DNA of 64,000 nt from an uncultured Lachnospiraceae bacterium (GCA_910588955.1 CAJURQ010000005.1:62001-126000), one strand, 5' to 3'. Shown: positions 50,577 through 60,450, numbered from the stretch's first letter. The notes: generated from the sequence alone by a model not told the origin. Translations and numbers: made by a program.

Positions 50577-52232
50577 TTAAACTTCAAAACAACTCCCGCC
50601 TACAAACTCCCTGCAGAGGGAATTTTTCGGCAGCTCCTCACTGCTGATGCCGAGGAAATATTCTAAAAACTTGAGCAGCCGTTTCGCCTCATGGTATCCC
50701 GGCTCCCCCTTCTGTATGCTGAAAAGCAGCGGTTCCGCATACTGCTTGAGAACCGACAGCTCAAAGAGCATCGCCGAATTGAACATGGCGTCCGCCTCCT
50801 CCTGGAACGGGAAAATATATTTTTCTTCCCCTCTCCTGACGGAAGGCCACATGGAAATGGTCTTTGCCGCGGTAGCGCCACGCGTCCTTGCGTCCCGCAC
50901 GAGACGGCGCAGCAGCCGGTTGTCCGTGGTGGGGATCCGGTTGTGCTCATCCACATTCAGCGTGGTCAGCGCGCTGATATAAATTTTATACTTGCTCTCT
51001 GCCGGCAGGGAGTAGGACATCTTCTCATTTAACCCGTGTATGCCCTCGATAACAAGGATGTCGTTCTCGCCAAGCGTTGTGATTTTTCCACTGTACTCCC
51101 GCTTCCCGGTCTTAAAATTGAAGGTGGGAAGCTGCACGCTCTCCCCCCGCAGAAGCGCCGTCATGTCCTTGTTAAACTGCTCCACATCCAGCGCCTCAAG
51201 ACACTCGTAATCCGGCTCGCCGTCCTCATCAAGCGGCGTGTTGTCGTGATCCACATAGTAATTGTCAAGCCCGATCGGATGGGGCTTTAACCCGTAGGTC
51301 CGAAGCTGGATCGAAAGCCTGTGGGAAAAGGTCGTCTTGCCCGAGGAGGAGGGACCCGCAATCATGACAAACTTCACGCCCTCGCGCCTTGCAATGTCTC
51401 TGGCGATCTCGCCGATCCTTCTCTCCTGCAGCGCCTCCTGCACCAGAATCATATCGGCAATATTACCGTCACAGATCTGGTTGTTTAAATCGCCCACCGT
51501 GTCGATGCCGATGTCGCGCCCCCACTCTCCCGTGGCGAGAAGCGTCTGAAACAGCTTCTTTCGCGGCTTGAACTCCGGCAGCGTCTCCGGATCATCCTGC
51601 TCGGGAAGCAGCAGAATCATCCCCTCCTCGTAAGCGAAAAGGTCAAACTGTCTGATATAGCCTGTGCTGGGCAGCATATAGCCGTAAAAATAGTCGTAGT
51701 AATCTCCCATGCAGTACACGTTAATATTAGAACTTCTGCGGTAGCGGAACAGGGAAACCTTATCCTTCATGCCGTTCTCCGCAAAGAGCGCCACCGCCTC
51801 TGCCGCCGGATAAGCCTTCTTTGTCACAAGAAGATCCATGTCCACAAGCTCGCCCATGCGCTCCTTTACCTTCTCGATCGTCTTTTGATCCAGTTTCAGA
51901 CCGTTCCGGAACGCGCAGTAGTAGCCCGCGCCGATGGCGAACTCCACCTTCACGTTTGCCGCCGCCTCCATGCCAGCCACATCCTTGATGGACTTTAGCA
52001 TAAGCATGATCGCCGTCCGCACATAGGTCTTATGACCGATCGCGTCCGCATAGGTGATAAAGTCAAGCTCACAGTCCCTGTCCACACGTTTCATCAGCTC
52101 CTGAATCTTGCCATCCACCGTCACAAGGGCAATCTGGCTGACAAAGTCATTCTGATGCGCCTCCGCAATGATCTCGTACTTGATGCCGTCCTCGTAACGT
52201 TTCTCTTTTCCTCCGATCATAATCGTAGCCAT
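50577..52232 (-). CDS. TGS-domain nucleoside (uridine-type) kinase
   Basis: 551 residues. The N-terminal ~60 residues are a TGS-like segment; residues 60-270 resemble the ThrRS-type second domain; residues 280-490 are a uridine-kinase P-loop domain with GPSSSGKTTFSHRL and PTFNFKTGKREYSG. The protein is common in Clostridia, named either uridine kinase or nucleoside kinase. The substrate is not established. The start follows AAAAAGGAGGGGG. The gene is directly upstream of rnpB (10 nt). Confidence 0.9.
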   Translation of the reverse strand: MATIMIGGKEKRYEDGIKYEIIAEAHQNDFVSQIALVTVDGKIQELMKRVDRDCELDFITYADAIGHKTYVRTAIMLMLKSIKDVAGMEAAANVKVEFAIGAGYYCAFRNGLKLDQKTIEKVKERMGELVDMDLLVTKKAYPAAEAVALFAENGMKDKVSLFRYRRSSNINVYCMGDYYDYFYGYMLPSTGYIRQFDLFAYEEGMILLLPEQDDPETLPEFKPRKKLFQTLLATGEWGRDIGIDTVGDLNNQICDGNIADMILVQEALQERRIGEIARDIARREGVKFVMIAGPSSSGKTTFSHRLSIQLRTYGLKPHPIGLDNYYVDHDNTPLDEDGEPDYECLEALDVEQFNKDMTALLRGESVQLPTFNFKTGKREYSGKITTLGENDILVIEGIHGLNEKMSYSLPAESKYKIYISALTTLNVDEHNRIPTTDNRLLRRLVRDARTRGATAAKTISMWPSVRRGEEKYIFPFQEEADAMFNSAMLFELSVLKQYAEPLLFSIQKGEPGYHEAKRLLKFLEYFLGISSEELPKNSLCREFVGGSCFEV

Positions 52233-52369
52233 AGACTTTCCCCCTCCTTTTTTGTATGATGATCGCAGTATACACGGAATCTTTCGATTCCACTACGATA
52301 TATCTTATGTAAACTATCTGTAACGGTTCCGTCTCCCAATCTCGTTACCCTGCACGCAAACTGCAAAAA

Positions 52370-53110
52370 TCATGATACGACTGTCCCGATGCTTTCCGCC
52401 AGTCGGTTGTCCCGCAAAAGAAGCTCCACTTCCGCGTATCTGGCGCTCCTCTTTTGCTCCGTCAGTCCCTGCGCTCGCAAATTCGCGAGAATTTCCTCAT
52501 AAACAGCTTTCTCATGTTCCAGAAAGGATAAAAATACAGGTGTTTTCTTTCGCAGCAGTACGGGACCATATCTATCCATAAGTTTACATAACTCACCTCC
52601 GCAATCAAGTTTCGCAGACTGCGGCTCCTTCCCCGCCGCCCGGATCACTTGATAGAACTTGCCGTCCTCCTCGACCATCTCCTCGTCGAGAATCACGCCG
52701 CCTCTCTCCCACAGGAAACGTCTGAACCGCTCAATCTCCGACTGCGGCTGCAGCACCAATTCCCGAAACGAATCCGTCTTTTCCCGCTCCGCCTCCAGAA
52801 TCCGCATCATCAGTCCGCCGCCCATACCGGCGCAGATAAGCGTGTCCGCCTCGCCCGCTTTATAATTATGTAAACCATCTGACAGTCTGGTCTCAATCCG
52901 CTCTTCCAGCCCGTATGCCAACACATGCTCCCTCGCCGCGCGTAGAGGTCCCTCCCGCAGATCCATCGCCAGAACGCCGGGGCTGATGCCCTGCTGTACG
53001 AGATAAATCGGCACAAAACCATGATCACAGCCCACATCGCAGACCCGGTTTCCTCTCGTCACCATACCTGCCACGGTGCGAAGCCGTTCGGACAAAGCCA
53101 CCTGCCGCAT
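52370..53110 (-). CDS. trmK: tRNA (adenine(22)-N1)-methyltransferase TrmK
   Basis: 246 residues. SAM site CDVGCDHGFVPIYLV and DTLICAGMGGGLM are typical of TrmK/YqfN. It methylates A22 of tRNA. It starts at the stop of rpoD (TGATG overlap), as in the rpoD-yqfN arrangement of Bacillus. Confidence 0.92.
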   Translation of the reverse strand: MRQVALSERLRTVAGMVTRGNRVCDVGCDHGFVPIYLVQQGISPGVLAMDLREGPLRAAREHVLAYGLEERIETRLSDGLHNYKAGEADTLICAGMGGGLMMRILEAEREKTDSFRELVLQPQSEIERFRRFLWERGGVILDEEMVEEDGKFYQVIRAAGKEPQSAKLDCGGELCKLMDRYGPVLLRKKTPVFLSFLEHEKAVYEEILANLRAQGLTEQKRSARYAEVELLLRDNRLAESIGTVVS

Positions 53111-54222
53111 CAGTCCAGATAATCCTTGAGTTTCCGGCTTCTGCTCGGATGGCGCAGCTTTCTTAATGCCTTCGCCTCGATCTGCCTGATACGCTCACGG
53201 GTCACGTTAAACTCTTTTCCCACTTCCTCAAGCGTTCTCGCCCTGCCGTCGTCCAGCCCGAAGCGGAGCCGCAGCACCTTCTGCTCCCTCTCCGTCAGGG
53301 TTCCAAGCACCTCCACAAGCTGCTCCTTTAAGAGCGTAAACGCCGCCGCATCCGCGGGAACAGGCACATTGTCGTCCTGAATGAAATCTCCGAGATGGCT
53401 GTCCTCCTCCTCACCGATGGGCGTCTCAAGAGATACCGGTTCCTGAGAAATCTTCAAAATTTCACGCACCCGCTCCACAGGCATATTCATCTGGACCGCA
53501 ATCTCCTCCGGGGTAGGCTCCCGCCCCAGCTCCTGCAAGAGCTGACGGCTCACCCGGATTAGTTTGTTGATGGTTTCCACCATGTGCACGGGTATGCGGA
53601 TGGTTCTCGCCTGATCCGCAATAGCTCTCGTGATCGCCTGTCTGATCCACCATGTCGCATAGGTGGAGAACTTATATCCCTTGCGATAATCGAATTTTTC
53701 CACAGCCTTAATCAGACCCAGATTGCCCTCCTGAATCAAGTCAAGGAAGAGCATACCGCGCCCCACATAGCGTTTGGCAATGCTGACCACCAGACGCAAG
53801 TTTGCCTCCGCCAGACGCTGTTTCGCCTCCAGATCGCCCATCTCCATCTTTTTCGCCAGCTCAATCTCCTCCTCCGCGGAGAGAAGGGGCACCTTGCCGA
53901 TCTCCTTTAAGTACATTCTGACGGGATCTTCAATGCTGATGCCGTCCGGCACGGTAAGGTCGATGTCCTCCACATCCACTTCGTCCTCTTCCGTCAGGAT
54001 GATCTCTTCGTCATCCACGTCATCCTCCTCAGTGATGCGCAGCACATCTACATTATTCTGCTCAAGCGTCTCTAAGATTTTGTCAAACTGCTCTTCCTCC
54101 AGTGTCAGATCGGAAAAAAAGTCGTTGATCTCTTGGTACTCCAGAACATTTTTTTTCTTCTTTGCAACAGCCAGGAGATCTTTTAAGCGCTCCTCAAACT
54201 TTGCCTGTACATTTTCATCCAT
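53110..54222 (-). CDS. rpoD: Primary sigma factor SigA (RpoD)
   Basis: 370 residues from the ATG at 54222, 6 nt after GGAG; an ATG four codons upstream is possible. Region 2 contains FSTYATWWIRQAITRAIADQ and region 4 LEEVGKEFNVTRERIRQIE. Region 1.1 is followed by an acidic stretch (EEDDVDDEEII and beyond). It directs housekeeping transcription, matching the TTGACA/TATAAT boxes seen elsewhere in the window. Confidence 0.97.
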   Translation of the reverse strand: MDENVQAKFEERLKDLLAVAKKKKNVLEYQEINDFFSDLTLEEEQFDKILETLEQNNVDVLRITEEDDVDDEEIILTEEDEVDVEDIDLTVPDGISIEDPVRMYLKEIGKVPLLSAEEEIELAKKMEMGDLEAKQRLAEANLRLVVSIAKRYVGRGMLFLDLIQEGNLGLIKAVEKFDYRKGYKFSTYATWWIRQAITRAIADQARTIRIPVHMVETINKLIRVSRQLLQELGREPTPEEIAVQMNMPVERVREILKISQEPVSLETPIGEEEDSHLGDFIQDDNVPVPADAAAFTLLKEQLVEVLGTLTEREQKVLRLRFGLDDGRARTLEEVGKEFNVTRERIRQIEAKALRKLRHPSRSRKLKDYLD

Positions 54223-54296
54223 GAATTGCTCCATCCTTCCTATGTTTAACCTATGTCCGACTGTAAACGTGCCTTTTTTCGATTAGCTTACCCCGT

Positions 54297-56066
54297 TCAC
54301 AAGGAAATATGCGCCTTTCGCAGTTCCTCCAACGCCTTTTTGCCGGATATTACCTGATTTAACGCCTCCATATCCGAGCCCATTTTCGCCGAGTAATAGT
54401 TGAAACTGTTGTCCTTCACAGCCACCACCACATCGTGAAGCGCCTTTTCCCTCTCCTGCTTCGTGTCGAGCCGCTCCAGTTTCGTGTTAAAGATCGCCGC
54501 CACCTCCCGCTGCTCCTCTTCCTCCTCGAAAGCGCTGACAACGGACGCCGGGGAAAAGGACCCCTGTTCCAGTCCGGCGAACAGCTTGTCCGCCACCTGC
54601 CGGTACAGCTCCTGCGTAAAGTCAGCCGCCGATATATATGCCTTGATCTTCGGGTAGATCTCCGGTTCCTCCGAAAGCCATGTCAGGAGAATGCGCTGTG
54701 ACTTTTTGATGTGGTCCTCCGGCGTAGGTTTCCCTGCCGTCGTGGATTTCGGTCTCTCCACCGGCTTTACCATACCGGTGCGCGCCGCATAGCCGTTCAC
54801 CAGTTTCCGCAGGTTTTCGTACCCGATATGGTACCTTGCCGCCACCGATTCAATGTAGTTTTCCCGCTCCACCTCTTCCTCGAAACCGCAGAGCTTTTTC
54901 GCAATCTCCCGGTGGAAAGCGGTCTTTGACTCCGGGTCTTCCATGCGGTAATCCCGCTCCAACACCATCAGCTCAAAGAAAAAGCCGTTCTGCGCCTGAT
55001 AGATCCGTTCCTGAAACGCCTCCGCGCCGAGATTCTTTATAAATTCATCGGGGTCTTTGTAGGGTTTCATATCGATCACCCTGCCCCGGAGCCCCGCCTC
55101 CTTCAAAATGCCAAGCGCCCGAAGAGCGGCATTCGTGCCCGCGCCGTCGCTGTCGTATGCCAACAGCACCTCCTCGCCGAAACGCTTCACAAGCCCAGCC
55201 TGTCCGGACGTGAAAGCCGTTCCGAGCGAGGCGACAGCCTGTCCAAAGCCCGCCTGATGCAGGGCGATCACATCCATGTAACCCTCGCACAAAATCAGGT
55301 TCCCCGTCCTCGCCGTTCTGGCGAAATTCAGCCCGTACAGATTACGGCTTTTGTCAAAAATCGTTGTCTCCGGAGAGTTCAGATACTTCGGCTTGGCATC
55401 CCCCATCACTCTGCCGCCAAAACCGATCACCCGGTGATTGCCGTCCTGAATCGGAAACATCACACGGTTCCAGAATTTATCGTGAACGCCCCGTTTCTCG
55501 TCGAACCCTGTCAAACCCGCCTCTGTGATCAGATCGTCCGCATACCCTCTTGACCGCAGGTAAGCCGTCAGATCTGAACCGGCACCGTCCGCGTAGCCGA
55601 GACCAAACTTTTTCATCGTCTCGTCCGTCAGTTCCCGCCCCGAAAGATACCTGTAACCCGTCTGACCTTTCGGGGTTCGCAGCAGATAATAATAATATTT
55701 CGCCGCCTGTTTGTTGACCTCAAGAAGTTTTGCACGCCTGCTCTCCTTGCGGCGCATCTCCTCGCTGTACTCCACCTCCGGCAGCGCCACGCCCGCACGG
55801 TCGGCAAGCATCTTAAGCGCCTCCTGAAAAGTGGCGTTCTCATATTCCATCAAAAAAGTAATCACGTTGCCGCCCGCCCCGCAGCCAAAACAGTAGTACA
55901 TCTGCTTGCCCGGCGAGACTGAGAAAGAAGGGGATTTCTCATTGTGAAACGGGCAAAGCCCAAAATAGCTGCTCCCCTTCTTCTGCATTCGCACATAACC
56001 CGAAATCACTTCCACGATATCATTTTTTGTTCTGATTTCCTCAATCAGTTCCTCTGGATAACGCAT
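54297..56066 (-). CDS. dnaG: DNA primase
   Basis: 589 residues. The N-terminal zinc-binding CHC2 site is CPFHNEK ... YYCFGCGAGG (38-65). The TOPRIM core has LILCEGYMDVIA and LLAYDSDGAG. The C-terminal helicase-binding domain follows. It makes RNA primers for replication. 62 nt before rpoD, the classic macromolecular synthesis order. Confidence 0.97.
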   Translation of the reverse strand: MRYPEELIEEIRTKNDIVEVISGYVRMQKKGSSYFGLCPFHNEKSPSFSVSPGKQMYYCFGCGAGGNVITFLMEYENATFQEALKMLADRAGVALPEVEYSEEMRRKESRRAKLLEVNKQAAKYYYYLLRTPKGQTGYRYLSGRELTDETMKKFGLGYADGAGSDLTAYLRSRGYADDLITEAGLTGFDEKRGVHDKFWNRVMFPIQDGNHRVIGFGGRVMGDAKPKYLNSPETTIFDKSRNLYGLNFARTARTGNLILCEGYMDVIALHQAGFGQAVASLGTAFTSGQAGLVKRFGEEVLLAYDSDGAGTNAALRALGILKEAGLRGRVIDMKPYKDPDEFIKNLGAEAFQERIYQAQNGFFFELMVLERDYRMEDPESKTAFHREIAKKLCGFEEEVERENYIESVAARYHIGYENLRKLVNGYAARTGMVKPVERPKSTTAGKPTPEDHIKKSQRILLTWLSEEPEIYPKIKAYISAADFTQELYRQVADKLFAGLEQGSFSPASVVSAFEEEEEQREVAAIFNTKLERLDTKQEREKALHDVVVAVKDNSFNYYSAKMGSDMEALNQVISGKKALEELRKAHISL

Positions 56067-56126
56067 GTTATTTTGCGACCTTCCTGTCCCGAACCGTCTC
56101 TTTCCTTTCTATAGTATTTCCATCCA

Positions 56127-57131
56127 TCAACCGTGCCATGTCTTCGGGATAAACAGCCTCTCATACTGCGCGATGGCGAAACGGTCTGTCATGGAACTGA
56201 TATAATCGCACACGATCTTCTCAAGCGGTTCCCCCGCGTCCAGAAGCTTGAACAGGAAGTTCGGCAGCTGCTCCGTGTGCACCAGATAATGCTCGTAGAG
56301 CGTAATAATCAGGTTTTCCGCCTTGCCCTCCTCGCTTTTCGCGATGGGATTCCTGTATACATTGCGGAACATAAACTCCCGCATTTTCTGCATTGCCTCC
56401 GCCACCTCGGGCGACATACAGATATCGTCCCGGTCGCGGCTGTTTGTCACAATATTGTGGATAAAGAAGTCCAAACGCTGTCCGCAGCTATAGCCGATCA
56501 CGCTTCCGATCTCCTTCGGCACATCCGCCTCCTTCAAGATCCCGGCGCGCACCGCGTCGTCCATGTCGTGGTGAATGTAGGCGATCTTGTCCGCCAGCCG
56601 GACGATCCTTCCCTCCAGCGTCTGCGGCATACCGGAAGTCTGGTGGTTCAGGATGCCGTCCCGCACCTCTATCGTCAGGTTGATGCCTCTCCCGTCCTTC
56701 TCCAGAATATCCACGGTGCGCACACTCTGCTCGTTGTGTTTAAAGCCGTAAGGGCACACCCTGTCAAGCGCCCGCTCTCCCGCATGCCCGAAGGGCGTAT
56801 GCCCCAGATCATGTCCGAGGGCGATCGCCTCCACCAGATCCTCGTTCAGCTTCAGCGCCTTGGCAATGGTACGCGCCGTCTGGCTTACTTCCAGCGTATG
56901 CGTGAGTCTCGTCCTGTAGTGATCCCCCTCAGGCGTCAGAAACACCTGCGTCTTATCTTTCAGGCGGCGGAAAGATTTGCTATGTATGATCCGATCCCTG
57001 TCCCTCTGGAATACAGGGCGGATATCGCACTGTTCCTCCTCCTTGAGCCTTCCTTGGGAATTCATACTGAGCATGGCATAAGGACTCAGATACTCCTTCT
57101 CCCACTGTTCCAAACTTTCCCGTATATTCAT
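56127..57131 (-). CDS. dgt: Deoxyguanosinetriphosphate triphosphohydrolase-like protein
   Basis: 334 residues, HD-domain. The metal ligands are in RLTHTLEVSQTAR, ALGHDLGHTPFGHAGE and DKIAYIHHDMDD. It hydrolyses dGTP (or other dNTPs) to the nucleoside and triphosphate. It lies 60 nt before dnaG and is in the same direction. The 130-nt gap upstream holds no gene. Confidence 0.94.
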   Translation of the reverse strand: MNIRESLEQWEKEYLSPYAMLSMNSQGRLKEEEQCDIRPVFQRDRDRIIHSKSFRRLKDKTQVFLTPEGDHYRTRLTHTLEVSQTARTIAKALKLNEDLVEAIALGHDLGHTPFGHAGERALDRVCPYGFKHNEQSVRTVDILEKDGRGINLTIEVRDGILNHQTSGMPQTLEGRIVRLADKIAYIHHDMDDAVRAGILKEADVPKEIGSVIGYSCGQRLDFFIHNIVTNSRDRDDICMSPEVAEAMQKMREFMFRNVYRNPIAKSEEGKAENLIITLYEHYLVHTEQLPNFLFKLLDAGEPLEKIVCDYISSMTDRFAIAQYERLFIPKTWHG

Positions 57132-57261
57132 GGCTGTGCCTTTCCTTCTCCTAAAAAACCAACCTTTCTATTTTTATTATTCGCCCCAAAACGCCGTAAT
57201 CCTTTTTTTATTTTCATTTATTCAGAATCCATGCAGATTTATAGCCAACAGACTGTCTGTT

Positions 57262-58188
57262 CTAGCGGCAGATGTCATAAATAAACTCCGCATTCTTATC
57301 CATCGCTTCATAGGCGGTCTTAAAGGGCGACATCTGGAATACATGCCACATTCCCTTGAACACGTCCATCTTCACACTGACATTATCCTTTAACAGCTTT
57401 TTGTAGAGCATCGCCGAATCGTCGTGCAGAATCTCGTTGCTCCCCACTTGAATATAGATGGGCGGGAAACCCTCATAATCCCCAAACAAGGGAGAAATCA
57501 GCGGGTCCGTCAGTTCCTGCCCCGCCGCGTAGTTTTCTATCATCTGCTCCAGATAAGACGCGTTCAGGACAGGGTCGATCTCCGCCTTGGTCACATGGGA
57601 CTTGCCGGAAGCCGTCAGATCCGTCCACGGCGACATGAGGGCAAGCCCTCTCGGCATCAGCCGTCCCTCGCTTTTCAGCTTGAGACAGAGGGAGAGCGCC
57701 AGATTGCCTCCTGCGGAATCTCCCGCCAGAATCACATCCCTCGCGCCGTACCCCAAAAGCATCAGATAATCCCATATCTGCATAGCGTCCTGCGTCGCCG
57801 CCGGATAGGGATTCTCTGGCGCCAGCCTGTAATCAAAGCTGAGCACGTCCATGGAAGTAGAGGACGCCAGCTTCGTCGTCAGCGTTCTGGCATAGAGGCT
57901 GCTGCCCGTGGAGTACCCGCCGCCGTGGCAGTACAATATGATATATTTCTTCATGTGCGCCCGGTTCACGGTAATCCATTCCCCGTGAATCGTGCCGCCC
58001 ACCTCCCCGCGCGCGGCAATCTCCACATCCTCCACAATCACATCCCTGCTGTTCCCAAGAAGGGCGCCGAAATGATCCTGCGACTGGCGGTGCTTCTCGA
58101 TATCCACGTTCTCCACCACACCGTGCATCCGCTTAATCAAATTCATCAATCCGGCGTTCTTTTTATCTATTCTGTCTGTTTTTCCCAT
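57262..58188 (-). CDS. Alpha/beta hydrolase (HSL/esterase type)
   Basis: 308 residues from the ATG at 58188, after GGGGGAA; an extension of 40 codons to 58308 would enter the divergent gene's promoter. Oxyanion motif HGGG (88-91), nucleophile S158 in GDSAGG, catalytic H282 in GMWHVFQ and an acidic residue near 257. The family is the hormone-sensitive-lipase-like group, which hydrolyses short- or medium-chain esters. No signal peptide. It is divergent from the HHxxxDG acyltransferase gene with 108 nt between starts; an acyl donor/removal relation is possible but inferred. Confidence 0.92.
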   Translation of the reverse strand: MGKTDRIDKKNAGLMNLIKRMHGVVENVDIEKHRQSQDHFGALLGNSRDVIVEDVEIAARGEVGGTIHGEWITVNRAHMKKYIILYCHGGGYSTGSSLYARTLTTKLASSTSMDVLSFDYRLAPENPYPAATQDAMQIWDYLMLLGYGARDVILAGDSAGGNLALSLCLKLKSEGRLMPRGLALMSPWTDLTASGKSHVTKAEIDPVLNASYLEQMIENYAAGQELTDPLISPLFGDYEGFPPIYIQVGSNEILHDDSAMLYKKLLKDNVSVKMDVFKGMWHVFQMSPFKTAYEAMDKNAEFIYDICR

Positions 58189-58284
58189 AGTTCCCCCGCT
58201 CTTCTTCGTTTCCCGGCGCTGCGTTCGTTTTTCCGCGCGCTCCTTAATATGCAACAATTTTACCATAAATAAGGGAATTTGTGG

Positions 58285-58290
58285 TATACT
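58285..58290 (+). promoter_or_regulatory. Probable -10 box of the acyltransferase gene
   Basis: TATACT ends 6 nt before the ATG at 58297. No -35 match at 17 nt. If correct, the transcript would begin at or next to the ATG and be leaderless. Confidence 0.4.
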
Positions 58291-58296
58291 TATTCC

Positions 58297-59628
58297 ATGT
58301 ACAGACATTTATCGAAAAAACAAGTAAATAAACCGGCTCTCCGGAACAAAAAAGACGTCTGGTATAAGCTGGATTTGTCAGCCACCGTCTATCCCACTCT
58401 GCAAAGGCGGGATTTTTCCTCGGTGTACCGTCTCAGCGTAAAATTGAAGGAAGAGATAGACCCTGCACTTTTACAGCAGGCGCTCGACCTTACGCTGCCC
58501 CGTTTCCCCACCTACAAAGTATCGATCCGCAAAGGACTGTTCTGGCGTTATCTGGAGCCGAACAACAGACCCGGTCCCTTCGTGCAGGAAGATATCAAAA
58601 ACCCCTGTATGCCCATGCACTTTAAGAGTAACAACCGTTATCTTATCAGAATATACTACTTCGGCTGCCGCATCTCCCTTGAGGCGCATCACTGTCTTGG
58701 CGACGGCACCGGCGGCATGAGCCTTTTACAGACGCTGACCGCCGTATATCTGGGACTGCAGGGGCACAAAATAGCCCCCTCCGGCTTCGTGTTAAAGCTG
58801 GACGAGGAGCCTGACCCGGGCGAGCTGGAAGACTCCTACATGCGCTATGCCACGGCGAAAGTCAAACCGCCGCGTCCGGCGGAAAAGACATACCGCGTCC
58901 GGGGCACGAAGGAACCCTTCTACACATTGAACATCGTAAACGGGGTTTTATCCGTCCGGGAGGTCATGACGGCGGCAAAGAAATACGGCGCAACCATCAC
59001 GGAATACTTAAACGCCGTGCTGCTCTACGCCCTGCTCCAAAAACAGCAGAAGGAATTTCATCTGACATACAGACCCGTCCGGATCGCCATGCCCGTAAAT
59101 CTGCGCCGTTTCTTTCCTTCAAAAACTCTGCGCAATTTTATCACCATGGTTTATCCATCCATCGATCCCCGCCTCGGCGACTACACCTTTGAGGAGATCG
59201 TGACGGAAGTGCACAATTTCATGCGCTATTATATAAACGCAAAATTCCTGTGCGGCGATATCACCACGAACGCCGCCACCAAGCACAACTTTTTGATACG
59301 CATTGTGCCACTTTTTATCAAGGATTTTGTGGTGCGCACCTTCTACACCCGCGTGCAGGACAAAAATTCCTCCGCTGGGCTTACCAACATGGGCGCGCTG
59401 GCAGTGCCGGAGGATATGAAACCGTTTATCGACCGTTTCGATATCTACATGGGACAGCCCTTTTCCTCCCGCACCAACTGCGCCATCATCAGCTTTGAGG
59501 ATATCCTGACCATCAACTTCGCAAGCAGTATCGTGGAGAGCGACGTGGAACGGCATTTCTTCCGCAAACTGGTGCAGGACGGCATCCACGTAAAGATAGA
59601 GAGCAACCGCTCGTCGGAAACATTATAA
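58297..59628 (+). CDS. Condensation/alcohol-acetyltransferase-like enzyme
   Basis: 443 residues from the ATG at 58297; a TTG six codons upstream (58279) would follow AAGGGA at very short distance. The active-site motif HHxxxDG is HHCLGDG (131-137). The fold of two CAT-like halves (LPRFPTYKVSIRKGLFW; VRIAMPVNLRRFFPSKTLRN) is that of NRPS condensation domains, PapA-type and alcohol acetyltransferases, which join an acyl group to an alcohol or amine. No carrier protein or NRPS is nearby. It precedes the zinc-ribbon membrane gene by 67 nt. Neither SD nor substrate is clear. Confidence 0.9.
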   Translation: MYRHLSKKQVNKPALRNKKDVWYKLDLSATVYPTLQRRDFSSVYRLSVKLKEEIDPALLQQALDLTLPRFPTYKVSIRKGLFWRYLEPNNRPGPFVQEDIKNPCMPMHFKSNNRYLIRIYYFGCRISLEAHHCLGDGTGGMSLLQTLTAVYLGLQGHKIAPSGFVLKLDEEPDPGELEDSYMRYATAKVKPPRPAEKTYRVRGTKEPFYTLNIVNGVLSVREVMTAAKKYGATITEYLNAVLLYALLQKQQKEFHLTYRPVRIAMPVNLRRFFPSKTLRNFITMVYPSIDPRLGDYTFEEIVTEVHNFMRYYINAKFLCGDITTNAATKHNFLIRIVPLFIKDFVVRTFYTRVQDKNSSAGLTNMGALAVPEDMKPFIDRFDIYMGQPFSSRTNCAIISFEDILTINFASSIVESDVERHFFRKLVQDGIHVKIESNRSSETL

Positions 59629-59695
59629 CATTCGTTATGAATTGTCCGGCGTTGTATCGCATACAATTAAATCTTGATTTAAGAAAGGATAATCT

Positions 59696-60400
59696 ATGTC
59701 ATACTGTGTAAATTGCGGCGTAGAACTGGACGCTTCCCTGCGGGAATGCCCGCTGTGCCACACGCCTGTCATCAATCCAGTCGAAGCCGGAAAAGAGTTT
59801 CCGCCTTCCCCCTATCCCGTCAACAAAGGACAGGTGGAGGTCGTCAAGAGAAAGGATCTCGGCATCCTGCTCTCAGTTGTTCTGATTGCCACGGGCGGCA
59901 CCTGCCTGCTGTTAAATCTGCTTGTATTCAACCGCTCCCTCTGGTCCCTTCTGGTAATCGGCATCTGTATCTGCCTGTTTGTATTCACCTTCCCGGTGGT
60001 ATTCTACAGCAAAACGCCGTTCTTTATCTCGCTTTTTGCGGACGGGATGGCAGTGGCGGTATACCTGTACATGATCGCCTATCTGACTCCCTCCACCGCA
60101 TGGTTTTGGGAACTGGGACTGCCCATCGTGGCGCTTGTCACACTCGGCATGGAAGTCTTTACTCTGCTTGCAAAAAAGGTGCCCTTCACGATTCTTTCAG
60201 GCGCCCTGTGCCTGTTTATCGAGATTCCTCTGTTCTGCACCGCCCTGGAACTGATGATCCGCCGCATGATCCAGTCTCCTTTGCGGCTCACATGGTCCGC
60301 TGTGGTACTGACCGTCTGCGTCATCATCGACGTTGCGCTCGTCACTATCCTCGTAAAAAAACGCCTGCGCAACGAGGTGCGCAGACGTCTTCACTTTTGA
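59696..60400 (+). CDS. Zinc-ribbon membrane protein (DUF6320-like)
   Basis: 234 residues. An N-terminal zinc ribbon with CVNC (4-7) and CPLC (18-21) is followed by a 30-residue linker and about six membrane helices. The C-terminus is a basic cytoplasmic tail (KKRLRNEVRRR). I recall a similar domain, DUF6320, next to alpha/beta hydrolases and alcohol acetyltransferases in Lachnospiraceae, but cannot verify it here. SD AAAGGA. Function unknown. Confidence 0.85.
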   Translation: MSYCVNCGVELDASLRECPLCHTPVINPVEAGKEFPPSPYPVNKGQVEVVKRKDLGILLSVVLIATGGTCLLLNLLVFNRSLWSLLVIGICICLFVFTFPVVFYSKTPFFISLFADGMAVAVYLYMIAYLTPSTAWFWELGLPIVALVTLGMEVFTLLAKKVPFTILSGALCLFIEIPLFCTALELMIRRMIQSPLRLTWSAVVLTVCVIIDVALVTILVKKRLRNEVRRRLHF

Positions 60401-60409
60401 CGAAAGCAA

Positions 60410-60450
60410 AATGGAAACAAGCGGCTGCGCAGCAGACATTTGTTTCCATT
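60410..60450. terminator. Convergent palindromic hairpin
   Basis: AATGGAAACAA (60410-60420) pairs with TTGTTTCCATT (60440-60450); the loop contains the self-complementary GCTGCGCAGC. It lies 10 nt beyond the zinc-ribbon gene and 12 nt beyond the DUF4125 stop on the other strand. Without a U-tract, it is a possible transcription boundary. Confidence 0.45.
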
